A stretch of DNA of 64,000 bases from Adiantum capillus-veneris. Taxonomy: Eukaryota; Streptophyta; Polypodiopsida; Polypodiales; Pteridaceae. The position numbers and the translations under genes were made by a program. The notes below the pieces were generated by a model, which saw nothing but the letters and a program-made list of their open reading frames with translations, made no database searches and was not told where the DNA came from. Positions 1 through 9,796 of this stretch are shown here, one piece after another; position 1 is the stretch's first letter, and each line of letters opens with the position of its first letter. The stretch lies in the NCBI GenBank assembly GCA_014529385.2, contig CM043960.1, forward strand, positions 75,423,910 to 75,487,909, written 5' to 3'.

Positions 1-1326
1 TATTTAAAAGTTGCAGATTTGTTCCGGTTGTGTAAAACTCTGTTCCAGTTGTTATTTCGCTTGGCACATGGCACCTCTTCAGCTACAGCTGATATCCCGA
101 CTCAATGACGAGAGGCTGTTTGGATAATTGGGTAGAAGCGGTAAGGACGCTGGCAGACACATCGAAATCCTGGTGGCAAGTGTTTTGACTCGAAAGAAAG
201 AAAGCGACTGCCTGGCTGGTTTAGACGAATTTTCAGCGCATTCTGAGCTTAGACCAAGCTCTGCCCCTTGAGTTGTGTGATGCATATCGATTTATGGTCT
301 TCCAAGTTTAGCACATTCTATTCAATATGGCTGGTTGGAAGGTAGATCTTTATTTACTAAATGAAGTAAATGACATAAATTTGCGACTTGCTGACTAAAT
401 TGCTTTTTTTATCCCATTTTTGACGACCAGCTTCTGCAGCAAATGCCAGGGGTTATTGCTGCCTTGGATGCTCATTCAGATAAGTCTCTTGTAAGGTACC
501 CCAAATTCACGTTTTTTTTTCCTGGGAAGAGAAGCAGAGCCTTTCTTTATGATCCCTTTGATGTTCATGCAGCTTCTCAGAACTAGAGACGATCCTTTCG
601 CTTTTGAACCAGCAGACGAATGCAGACAAGCAGTCAAATCCTTGAAAAGATGGAAATCAGCAAGATCTTTGATTACTTGTCAACTATTGCGTTCAGCCCT
701 TGTTCCATCTATTATTTTTGTACATTCGGATAGTTTAACATGCTTTACCTTCCACTTGTACATTACAAATTGAGCTTTAAGATTGCTTTTTCAGTTCCTT
801 GGTACTGCGTACTGCTGAGACCTTGGGACCGCTGAAGACTATAAATGACTTTGGAAAAATTGTATTTTTATATGAAATATTTATTTTTAAATTTTTTATT
901 GAACTTTTTAAATGCTTTGTGAACAAATCCTTCAAAGGTTTTGTTGAGTTTGTTTGTAAACAAGAATTTACACAAAAGTTGCTTTTATAGACACAAAAGT
1001 GGTGATGGTGGTAGGTAGCAGTTCTCCCACTTTTGGTATATGGTGTGCGGGTTATGATTTAGGATCTCATTTGATTTCAAGCTTCTAAATGGTTTCCCTT
1101 GTCATTTGGAACTTCTCTCTATTATATTAACTTCTTTAGTTCTTTGCCAGAAGATGCCTTGTTTGTATGATAGACATTCCCTTATTCATTATTTGACATG
1201 GTTGTGATTTTGGCTATTGGATTCTCTGAAGTTCTTCTCATCAGAATTCTATGATGTATTTCAATTGGCCTTTTTTACATGTCTTAAGTTTTTTTCCGGC
1301 TCCAATGGTGCTGAAGTGGAATATTG

Positions 1327-1328
<2 letters not shown>
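1..1328. other. Unassigned AT-rich DNA
   Basis: No convincing coding frame, RNA gene or repeat boundary is visible here apart from the short exon-like stretch listed separately. The open frames present are short and show no recognisable motif. Confidence 0.5.
431..490 (+). other. Possible isolated host-gene exon
   Basis: A pyrimidine-rich stretch ending in AG precedes a 60-base open segment that reads LLQQMPGVIAALDA and continues with ordinary amino-acid composition. A good plant splice-donor sequence (GTAAGG) follows at 491. A second exon-like stretch near 799-840, reading LRTAETLGPLK after a T-rich AG, may belong to the same gene, but the phases do not join cleanly. I do not recognise the protein. 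It could be a gene remnant or a chance match. Confidence 0.2.

Positions 1329-1373
<45 letters not shown>
1329..1373. repeat. (CT)n microsatellite
   Basis: An uninterrupted TC dinucleotide tract lies directly before the 3'-terminal LINE fragment. It is the first of three long CT tracts at LINE junctions. Confidence 0.95.
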
Positions 1374-1375
<2 letters not shown>

Positions 1376-1379
<4 letters not shown>

Positions 1380-1532
1380 TCAGCTCCGGATCAGCTTCAA
1401 ATTCATTTCCTTAAGTGTTTTTAGTCTTAGTTCTTTGTACTTTCCGTACTCAGACATGGTATCAGATTCACCAATTGTAACTTTTTGGTCTCATAGGTCA
1501 TTTTGGCCTTTTGAAGACGTTAATAAAACATT

Positions 1533-1535
<3 letters not shown>
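1376..1535 (+). mobile_element. LINE 3' end, severely 5'-truncated copy
   Basis: This stretch matches the 3' end of the longer LINE at about 5090-5247. Both share the run GGTCTCATAGGTCA, then GGCCTTTTGAAGACGTTAAT, and end in ACATTTCAT followed by a CT microsatellite. Only the 3' untranslated end is present, as expected of a copy made by incomplete target-primed reverse transcription. CT tracts lie on both sides. Confidence 0.75.

Positions 1536-1590
<55 letters not shown>
1536..1590. repeat. (CT)n microsatellite between two LINE copies
   Basis: About 55 bases of CT repeat separate the tail of the truncated LINE copy from the coding part of the next copy. Reading frames through this tract give Ser-Leu or Arg-Glu runs that are not real protein. 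Confidence 0.95.
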
Positions 1591-1593
<3 letters not shown>

Positions 1594-4500
1594 GCCACAT
1601 GTGAAGGGGTATTTATGGGAAACAGTTGGTCGACCAGACAAGAGATCTCTACGAGGTAGCCGGGGTTCAGGAGGAGTAGCAGTCTTATTTAAAGAGGAGC
1701 TGAGACCACTACTACAGATTATCAAGAAAGATGAACAAGCAAGGTATATGTGGGTGAGAATGAGAGCCGAGACAGGTAGATTTCTATATATCGCTATATG
1801 CTACTTCCCTCCAAGTACATCAGTCTACTCCTCACCTAAAGGACAGTCCCCTTTCTCCATATTGAATAATGACATATGGGAGTTCTCTAGAGATGGAGAC
1901 ATCGTTCTCTTAGGAGACTTTAATGCCAGAACGGCCAACTCTCAAGCAGTATTCTATGATACTTCTGAGGAAATGCTCAGAGAAGTGGATTTATCACAGG
2001 AGGGGCTTACTAGAAATTCACAAGATAAAGAACACACTGAATATGGGAGACATCTCATGGAGATGGCAACTACACATGGTTTGGCCATACTTAATGGTAT
2101 AGAGAATTTCCCTTTATCTGGGGGATTCACATGCTTCCCGCACAGGCATGGGGCCAGTACAGTGGATTATGTCATGACTTCACCAAGCTTTATTTCTAGT
2201 ATCGAGGACTTTAAGGTGGGACCCAGACCAGTTGGGATTACAGTGGATCATGCTCTCTTGACCTTATCAATCTCCTTCCAATACAATGCCTCTCAAGTCC
2301 AAAGGAAGAAGACACACACAAGATATACTTTCACGCCGGAGACTTATTCAGTCTATGTGGAACAGATCTATAATAGGATGTGGGCAGATGAGCGAGTATA
2401 TACTGTAGAGGAGATTACTTCTCAACTAACAGAGATACTACATGGAGCAGCACAAGAGGCATACCCACATACTCAGCCTGATCAGAAGAGAGGATCTGGG
2501 AACATGCCTCAAAACAATTGGTACGACGAGGAATGCAGAGAGACGAGAACCCAGGTCCAGAAAGAGCTTACACTTGGGATCATCACGTATAAGCAGTCTC
2601 GGATTGCTCTTCGACGTATAGTACGTCGCAAGAAAAGGGCATTTTTAGCCAAACTGGAGAAGGATTTATATCAGCTCTTTTTGAGTCAGGACTCACATGA
2701 GGCCTGGCGTTTATTTCACGAGCACTCATCACCTTCGACAATTACTTCTCCTGAGATTTGGGGTCAATATGTAACATCATTATATACGGTATCTGGACAG
2801 CCTCCATTACCAGATCCGCTAGAGCCACGCCCTGCTACTAGTACTTTCTTTACTGCCGAAATGGTGGAAAAATCCATTGATAAGATGAAGACAAGAAGAG
2901 CATATGATCATGAGGGTTTAGTAGCAGAACATCTGATCCATGCAAGGGATCTACTTTCAGAAGTCCTTGCTCGTTTGTTTAATCGGGTCATGTGTGAAGG
3001 ATTACCTGAATCTTGGAAATTATCTACTATCGTACCTATTTTCAAGTCAGGGGATCCTATGATACCCGGGAACTACCGTACCATTATGGTGGGTCACACA
3101 TTGACCCGACTGTACGCATCCATTCTGGAACAAAAATTGAGTAGATGGGTAGAGAATGAGGGCATAAGGGCAACAGGACAAGCTAGATTCAGGAGGGGTT
3201 ATTCCACTTTAGATCACATTCTTACGCTCAAAGCCATTATTGAGGAAGGAAGAGCAAGCGGGAGAAGGATGTATTGTTGCTTTGTGGATTTTTGGAAAGC
3301 TTTTGATACAGTACCAAGGGCCAGATTGTTGCGCAGAATGCAAGAGTTAGGGGTCCCCAAAGAGATTATCTGGGGGATCACGGCCTTATACGGGTCAGTA
3401 ACTGGTTATGTACGTACTCCAGAAGGGGATTCCGACATTGTTCATTCCATCGTTGGAGTAAAGCAGAGATGCCCACTATCCCCTACTTTATTTGGTACGT
3501 ATATAGATGAGGTATCAGATTACATTGATAGAGAGGGTGACAAAGGTGCTTAACTTGCAGGGTCATGGATCCCTTTGTTGTTGTATGCAGATGATATTGT
3601 ATTGATAGCAGAATCACCAGATGGAATGCAGAGGCAGTTAGATGCATTACATAAATTCGCGTAGGACAGTGGACTGTCGGTAAATTTGGGTAAAACCAAA
3701 GTTATGGTGTTTAACACAACACCACAGTGGGTTAGGAGATCGGCACCTACATTTGCATATGGTCAGGATACAGTAGAGTACACAGATGCATACACATACC
3801 TTGGTGTGGTATTTACAGGACCGAAGTTTACTCTTAAGAAAGCAGCGGATGCTAGATTGTCCAGAGCCTCTGCGGCCTTGGGAGGGTTGGAGAGGATGTG
3901 TTCACAAGTGCAGTTTCAGGAACCACGAACAAAACTTTGGCTCTTTGATACTGTGGTGGCTTCGGCTATGCTTTATGGGGTCCAGATTTGGGGACCATCT
4001 GTGGATCAGGATAATTGGAAGTCAATGGAGAGACCTTTGGTATCTATGATTTCCCGAATGATTAGAGCCAAGGCCTCCGTACCACACGCGATTACCCGAG
4101 CGGAACTAGCTGCCCCTCCAATGGAAATTGAAGCTCTTACCAGATCAGTGTCCTTTATACATGGTTTATGGGATACAGATAATTGCCGATATACTAGATT
4201 GGCCCTCGAATCCTCTCGACAATTAGCAATGAAAGGAGATACATCATGCTGGTATGCGCAACTGTCCTCGTGGTTTCACAGACACGGGTTCAGTATGGAA
4301 AGATTACCCCCCTTCCAATACTCTCTTGAGGCTCCATCACTGGCAATCACACGAACGGAGATTAATAAAATCATCCGCCAGGATCTTATACAGTTGGACA
4401 CTAAGAGGACATGGGTAGACCCTACACAAGAATTGGGCACGAAGATGACCGACTACAAAGAAAACTTCTTACAGTTATCTGAAGATGGCTTTGTGATTTG

Positions 4501-4918
4501 CCCGAGCTACATGGATACCCACCTATCTCATGGTTTGAGATGTGCTATTGGTCAGATTCGTACATCCCCACACCAGTTGGAAATTGAATTTGGCAGATTT
4601 AGGGGAATCCCACCTGAGAGCAGAATTTGCAAGTTATGTGGATTGGAACCGGAGACAGAATTACACTACATATGCCACTGCACCGTATACTATGAGATAC
4701 GTGGGCGTTTCCATTGCCTGTTTAAAGAAGGCTTTGGACCTCTAGATAGAGTCATGCAATACCAAGATCAAAGGTGCTTAGGCCTGTACCTACTGGAACT
4801 ACATTGGCACAGGGATAATCTGATGAGAAGACAAAGAGCACTACAGCCTCAGAGGCAGATCACAGATTTCTTCGAATCGAGAGAAGCAGGAATGGAAGGA
4901 GAAGCGAGAGGCCAGTAG
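1591..4918 (+). pseudogene. LINE ORF2: endonuclease-reverse transcriptase, two in-frame stops
   Basis: One reading frame covers the whole stretch but is broken by TAA at 3551 and TAG at 3662. The endonuclease/exonuclease/phosphatase domain occupies about 1600-2290; GDFN near 1914 and DHALL near 2245 are visible, but the N-terminal catalytic Asn and Glu motifs are missing because of truncation. The reverse transcriptase spans about 2850-3750. It shows VDFWKAFDTV (motif A), KQRCPLSPTLF (motif B, with R where G is usual) and YADD at 3584-3595. YADD lies between the two stops, so no single product could hold a complete active site. Near the C-terminus, CKLCG followed by H and C residues (about 4624-4682) resembles the RT-associated zinc-binding motif. 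The protein would nick DNA and reverse-transcribe its own RNA at the nick; this copy is dead. Confidence 0.85.
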
Positions 4919-5244
4919 CGAGCACAAAGGAGTACCCACATTCATACCAAAGGCACCCTCATTGACAGGGCGATTGAGCTTAGGAAATCGAGACGACCAC
5001 GACCGAGATGCAGAAGCACACTTCACCGGAGGAGGCTACAACAAAGGATTAGAATCATTCTATCCAGACACCCAGAATGCTCTTAAGAAGTTTAGCTAAT
5101 ACTTTGTATTTAGTTTTTCGCATCTATTTTCACATTTTCACACTTTTCAGACATTGTAACAGACTCACCACTTTTGGATCAGTTTGGTCTCATAGGTCAC
5201 TGTGGCCTTTTGAAGACGTTAATATAACATTTCATTTCATTTCA

Positions 5245-5247
<3 letters not shown>
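1591..5247 (+). mobile_element. Non-LTR retrotransposon (LINE), 5'-truncated
   Basis: The element runs from within the endonuclease domain, directly after a CT tract, to a short ATTTC-repeat tail directly before another CT tract. It lacks a 5' UTR, any first ORF and the start of the endonuclease. The coding part occupies 1591-4918; the remainder is a 3' UTR of about 330 bases whose last 80 bases recur at 1459-1535. The EEP endonuclease, RT and C-terminal Cys/His motif place it among plant LINEs of the L1/I-like kind; the exact clade cannot be assigned by eye. Confidence 0.85.
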
Positions 5248-5320
<73 letters not shown>

Positions 5321-5322
5321 AC
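5248..5322. repeat. (CT)n(CA)n compound microsatellite
   Basis: A CT tract to about 5296 is followed by CA repeats to about 5322, directly after the LINE tail. Confidence 0.95.
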
Positions 5323-5410
5323 ATCCCCATCAACTAGCGTCCCACTATCGATCCCGGATGGAGTAGACGAGGAAGGAATTTCAATTGCCACACCACTTCT
5401 CTGTAGATAG

Positions 5411-5734
5411 CACTACTCTTGGCATCGCCAAGAAGCCCATGGAAACCTACATGGGCCCTTCATACCCAATAGGCTACAGCTTTACATGGCAGAAGCCTCC
5501 CACAAACCTTGGGCATTCAACAACTTTGCACTCATGGCACTACTCTTGGCATCACCAAGAAGCCCATGGAAACCTACCTGGACCCTTCATACCCAATAGG
5601 CTACTAGAGCTTTACATGGCAGAAGCCTCCCACAAACCTTGGGCATTCAACAACTTTGCACTCATGGCACTACTCTTGGCATCACCAAGAAGCCCATGGA
5701 AACCTACATGGACCCTTCATACCCAATAGGCTAC
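5411..5734. repeat. Tandem repeat, unit about 127-130 bp, 2.6 copies
   Basis: The sequence CACTACTCTTGGCATC recurs at 5411, 5538 and 5668. The rest of each unit (GAAGCCCATGGAAACC, CATACCCAATAGGCTAC and a TTTACATGGCAGAAGCC section) matches closely. The third copy stops at about 5734. Open frames run through it, but the repetition makes them weak evidence of coding. Confidence 0.9.
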
Positions 5735-6203
5735 AAGATAATGGGATGGTAATCCGAGAGTCCTTTACTGCTTCTCCTCTTAGATTGCTTCTCCTCTTAG
5801 CATGAGCGGTCTTGAAACAAGTCATTGCAATGTAAAGTCTTCTTGGCCTTAAGGATCTCATCTCTAGAACTTGGAGAGAGCCTATATATGATACACAAAT
5901 ATGGTCAATTCATGCTCCCTGTGGCTTCCAGCGGAGTCCACACTCTCATTCACCATCGAAGGAGGCAAGCAGGTGCTCAAAACAGGCTTGCTGCAAATAC
6001 TACAAGATAATGGGATGGTAATCTGTGCGTCCTCTATTGCTTCTCCTTTTAGCATGAGTGGTTTTGAAACAAGTTGTTGCAAAGTCTTCTTGGACTCGAG
6101 GATCTCATCTCTACAACTTTGAGAGAGCCTATAACGCTACACAAATATGGTGTATCTCATCGCTACAACTTGGAGAGAGACTATATACGTTACGCAAATA
6201 TGG
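5735..6203. repeat. Diverged tandem repeat, longer unit
   Basis: A block beginning AAGATAATGGGATGGTAATC at 5735 recurs at about 6004. Both copies continue into TTGCTTCTCCT, a TAGCATGAG section, GATCTCATCTCTA and GAGAGAGCCTATA. A third partial copy of the last part lies at about 6151-6203. It follows directly from the 127-bp repeat array, whose last copy joins it. Confidence 0.75.
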
Positions 6204-6277
6204 TGACCTTTCCCCGTAATCCATGCGACTCGAGGAGGCTAGGAGCCATGGGGAGCATGGATTACGGGGAAAGGTCA
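6204..6277. repeat. Perfect 23-bp inverted repeat with 28-nt spacer
   Basis: Arms at 6204-6226 and 6255-6277 are exact reverse complements; the core of the left arm reads CCTTTCCCCGTAATCCATGC. A transcript across it would form a strong hairpin. There is no T-run after it and no neighbouring gene to assign it to. Confidence 0.85.
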
Positions 6278-6731
6278 GTCAAGGACCTTTCTTGGCCGTC
6301 AATGGTTTCTAGGAGGGGGGTCGTGAGCTATTCAGAACACTTCGTAGCAGGTGTGTTTAGTGAAAACTGGTGGATGGCATCTATATTGGATGAACAGGTG
6401 ACCGTTCTCTGCATGATGGGACAACATTCCTCTGTTATAGTGGTTGCAGGTCTATAGCGGCCATCTCATTTCCTGTTGCATGTTGAGTTGTAGAATCCAA
6501 TGGCCAAGCTTAAAATTATGGGGGGTAATGGAGTTGGATGGAGGGTTGCGATTTGCAGCCCCCTGACCAGCGACCTTGACGGAATAAGCACAAACCATTA
6601 TCAACTCTGTCCACCTTCACCTCCACCTCTACTCTAGCAACAAGCATGCGAGCAATTTGCACAAGAAGATTTAGAAATTTTCTCATGTAGGAAAACAGAG
6701 TCTTTTCAAGTGTTTTTCATACAATGAATAA

Positions 6732-6869
6732 CATCATGAGCTTCTGCTCGAGAGGCACCGCATACCTAGTTAGGTACGATTGGGGGCAGAGGACCACCGG
6801 GCCGGCAGTCCCTGCCCCCAATCGTACCTAGCTAGGTATGAGGTGCCTCCCTCACAGAAGCTCATGATG
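6732..6869. repeat. Foldback (long palindromic) element, copy A
   Basis: Two 58-base arms (6732-6789 and 6812-6869) are near-perfect reverse complements around a GC-rich 22-base centre. Each arm contains a TACCTAGCTAGGTA-like palindrome and the run ACGATTGGGGGCAG. Homology to a second copy near 62690-62905, in opposite orientation, extends leftwards from this palindrome to about 6640. The structure suggests a foldback or MITE-like non-autonomous element; no transposase is present. Confidence 0.75.
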
Positions 6870-7109
6870 TTGGGGTAAGTCACAATGTGGGAATTATTGT
6901 GAGAATTTGTCCAAAACTTCTTGTGCAATGCACTTGTATAATGGAAAGTGGCTTTCCAGGAAAGAGCCACGTGGCGAATGGAGGCCGCAGCTCAATGCTC
7001 AATGTTGAACTCACAAAATTCATAAAAGCAAATATTAAAAAACGGTTAAAGAGCCAATCATTGTCGTCTTCGTCTCTTGAGGAGTTAGAGAAGGTGCAGG
7101 TAGAAGCAA

Positions 7110-7249
7110 GAGTTCTATGGAGTCTGATGATCGGATCTCTCTCTCTCTCTCTCCACGTGAACGGTTTTCAACGTTAAAAGATGCATGGGACGAGGGCAGC
7201 GTGTTTGCAGGATGAAGGAAGGAGACATGATCTCCTATCCAAGTAAGGC
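7110..7249. repeat. Direct repeat, left copy
   Basis: The block starts GAGTTCTATGGAGTCTGATG, passes through a short CT tract at 7137-7153, then AACGGTTTTCAACGTTAAAAG, and ends ATCTCCTATCCAAGTAAGG. The same block is at 7972-8181 with a longer CT tract and about 48 extra bases. The two copies bracket the gene fragment at 7267-7985. Confidence 0.85.
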
Positions 7250-7266
7250 TCGATGACAATAATGGA

Positions 7267-7985
7267 CTAGCAGAGCCACATGAAACTGCCAAAGTTGCCT
7301 CCGACCAGAAGGCCTCCTGTGGTGACCAGCATAGCGCTGGAGGCAGAGGCATGTAAGTTCTGCAGGATGAAAGCCCAGTGAAGCCAGGTGAGGTCAGGGT
7401 CGCGCCTGAACAAAGCGATGGCATGGCGGAGGATCTCTCCATTCTCTTCACAACAGAGCCCCTAAACAGCCCATCAGACAGTAGCACGGGAGTTCCTTCC
7501 AGCACCATCACCAGCACAGCTAGGCCCATTATTCTCTCCATGGCCCTCTCAGAGCAGGGAGGCATCGAGCATCCAGGAGACAGGATTAGACCGAATATGT
7601 AGGCATCACCTGCAAGCACTGTGGTGAGCGTGAATTTGATGCACTGCGCAGAGACGTCCCCTCTTACCCGATCAGCCCAGTAATTATGAGGTCTAATCAC
7701 TGATCGTCTGGCCCTGCAGCTGAAGGGGAGGTGGATCTGCTCTAAGGCAGCATTGCAGGTTTCTGCAGCCCCTGCTGTGCATGTAAGAAGTGAGCCACTT
7801 CCAGCCGGGGCAGACAGAGAAGTCCGTGAGAAGCTTGACAAGCAAAATTGTCCAGCATGCCCAGAACGTCAGTGCCGACATGAAGGACTTAAATCTGTTC
7901 AGCACCAGCACTGCCATGAGGAATGTCAGCTCAGCCGCAGCTGTGTCCAGGCGCTGCAGGATATTAGTAAAGAGTTCTATGGAGT
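7267..7985 (-). pseudogene. Fragment of an unrecognised membrane-protein gene
   Basis: Several minus-strand stretches have protein-like composition but lie in different frames, as exons or frameshifted remains would. The first (7985-7693) begins SDSIELFTNILQRLD and contains the hydrophobic runs TFLMAVLVL and WACWTILLVKLL. A middle open stretch (about 7690-7470) includes IHLPFSCRARR and IMGLAVLVMVL. The last (7461-7267) reads EILRHAIALFRRDPDLTW, then a hydrophobic stretch ending GGNFGSFMWLC and a stop. GT and AG dinucleotides in reasonable context lie between the pieces. It may be a host gene fragment trapped between the direct repeats. I do not recognise the family and cannot prove the exon structure. 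Confidence 0.4.
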
Positions 7986-7994
7986 CTGATGATT

Positions 7995-8041
<47 letters not shown>

Positions 8042-8179
8042 CGAAGCGTATCCATGAGGCTTAATTCCACCCACCTTTACTGCAAATGGTGAACGGTTTT
8101 CAACGTTAAAAGATGCATGGGACGAGGGCAGCGTGTTTGCAGGATGAAGGAAGGAGACATGATCTCCTATCCAAGTAAG

Positions 8180-8181
<2 letters not shown>
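7972..8181. repeat. Direct repeat, right copy
   Basis: This matches 7110-7249 but carries a longer CT tract (7999-8039) and an extra segment before AACGGTTTTCAACG. It ends exactly where another CT tract begins. Confidence 0.85.

Positions 8182-8182
<1 letters not shown>

Positions 8183-8251
<69 letters not shown>
8183..8251. repeat. (CT)n(CA)n compound microsatellite
   Basis: A CT tract to about 8219 is followed by CA repeats to about 8251, directly abutting the right direct repeat. Confidence 0.95.
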
Positions 8252-8252
<1 letters not shown>

Positions 8253-8500
8253 TATTATCACAATCCTATATATTTATGTGGCCGCATGCAGAGTTATTCA
8301 ACATCTTTGCAAGAGAATACCTCGCTACCCTTCAAGCTCAAAATACCATAAATCAACAAGGTTTTCCTACGCCGTGCCTGGAGCACAACACACATTGATG
8401 TATCTTATTCAGATTAACGCTCGTAATGTTCATTCAATTCATAGCGTCAGTTTGATACATTATGGATGACAATACATTAAGAGACCGCAACCAGGCGTTG

Positions 8501-8503
<3 letters not shown>

Positions 8504-8537
<34 letters not shown>
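8504..8537. repeat. (CT)n microsatellite
   Basis: A short CT tract in otherwise AT-rich DNA. Confidence 0.95.
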
Positions 8538-9792
8538 AAGTCTATAAGGTCTCTTGACATAGTTTCCTACGATGTTCACACTACTTCTATAATTGGACAC
8601 TTAAGTGTCCTAGTGTCCTGTTTTTCTACCAAGTTTTCACAATTTATTTGTCAAGCTAAAAAGAAGTTTTTTACACCTTGCTTCTATCATAAATTAGTTA
8701 TGAGGGAAAGAAAACACTGGATTTTTCTCCATATCAAAATATAAATCTATATGGAGAGAATTCTCGTACGTTATAAGACATAGATTTTAGTAAAATTTCA
8801 TGCTGTTTTGCCAAAAAAATTATAAGATTATTATATCTTTTTGTAGAGATGGCCTTTTTATGTTTATAAAAGCCAAGTGTTAGCACTTGGTGTAACAAAA
8901 CAATGGAATGAACTCCAAAGATAAGATCACATGCAAGTTATAGACATAATTTCATACTTGCGCACGTGCTGAATAAGAGCATAATTTTGGTCTCCCAAGG
9001 TCCCTTCATGAAATTGGTACTATTCTAGTGCAATTTGACAACTACAAATGACTTTAAATGTTAATACCAAAAAATCACGTATTTTTTGGGCTCCCTAACT
9101 CAATTAAATCTCGTTGCTTGAACTCTATCTTGAATTCTTTATCGTGCAAAAACTCTTGAAAATCTTGAGTTCTCCATAATAACATTGAAACCAAGGTTTT
9201 AAGCACCCCAATTGTGTATGTACCACGTACTTTGATACATTTAGTTGATCTACATGGAAAGTTTGATATTATTTGAGGTTTTGAATGCTTATGTTTCAAT
9301 AATGAAAATATGAAAGTTTTCTCTTATGCAGTTTTGAATATTTAAAATGATCCAATATATAATTGTTGCATACCAAAGCCCTTCTACTTACCGTCTTGAG
9401 TGCTCAATGGAAAGGGCAAGCAATGTATCACTTTCTAAAACTCACAAATACATCAGAAACATATATTTGTATACAATGATATGCTTGAAATGATCATATC
9501 AAACACATGGAACTTTTCATTATTTTATACACTCAAAAGTTAATTTTTTTGCACATGAAACTTTCAATTATCTATAACAAAATTGTGGAAGAGTCGCCTA
9601 AAATTTTCTGCAAGGTTGCTTCATTTTTGCTTGAGCTTATAAAAGCGATTTTTTCAAAGCGTCAATCGCAGTCTTACGAGGGTCAACTTGATGAGTATAG
9701 TTCTTGATCATGATAGATTCTAAAATGCAAAGTTATATTTTTAAAAGACCCTCTAGCTAACATATTAAGCATATCAAGAGGGATTTCTTAAT
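8538..9792. other. Unassigned AT-rich DNA
   Basis: No coding frame is credible here. The one notable item is GGACACTTAAGTGTCC near 8604, a perfect palindrome that resembles the ends of the inverted-repeat element at 9797-11133. Confidence 0.4.
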
Positions 9793-9796
9793 TTAA

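Noticed and set aside
1324-1659. Long open frames through CT tracts giving Ser-Leu or Arg-Glu runs (also near 8000, 8200 and 11700)
   Set aside because: A dinucleotide repeat stays open in several frames by chance; the peptides are low-complexity and without flanking coding sense.
5411-6203. CRISPR-like array
   Set aside because: The units are long, contiguous and without unique spacers, and the sequence is eukaryotic.
7035-7841. A single 268-residue minus-strand protein
   Set aside because: The frame runs through one of the direct repeats and a CT tract and conflicts with better coding sense in other frames; I list only a gene fragment.
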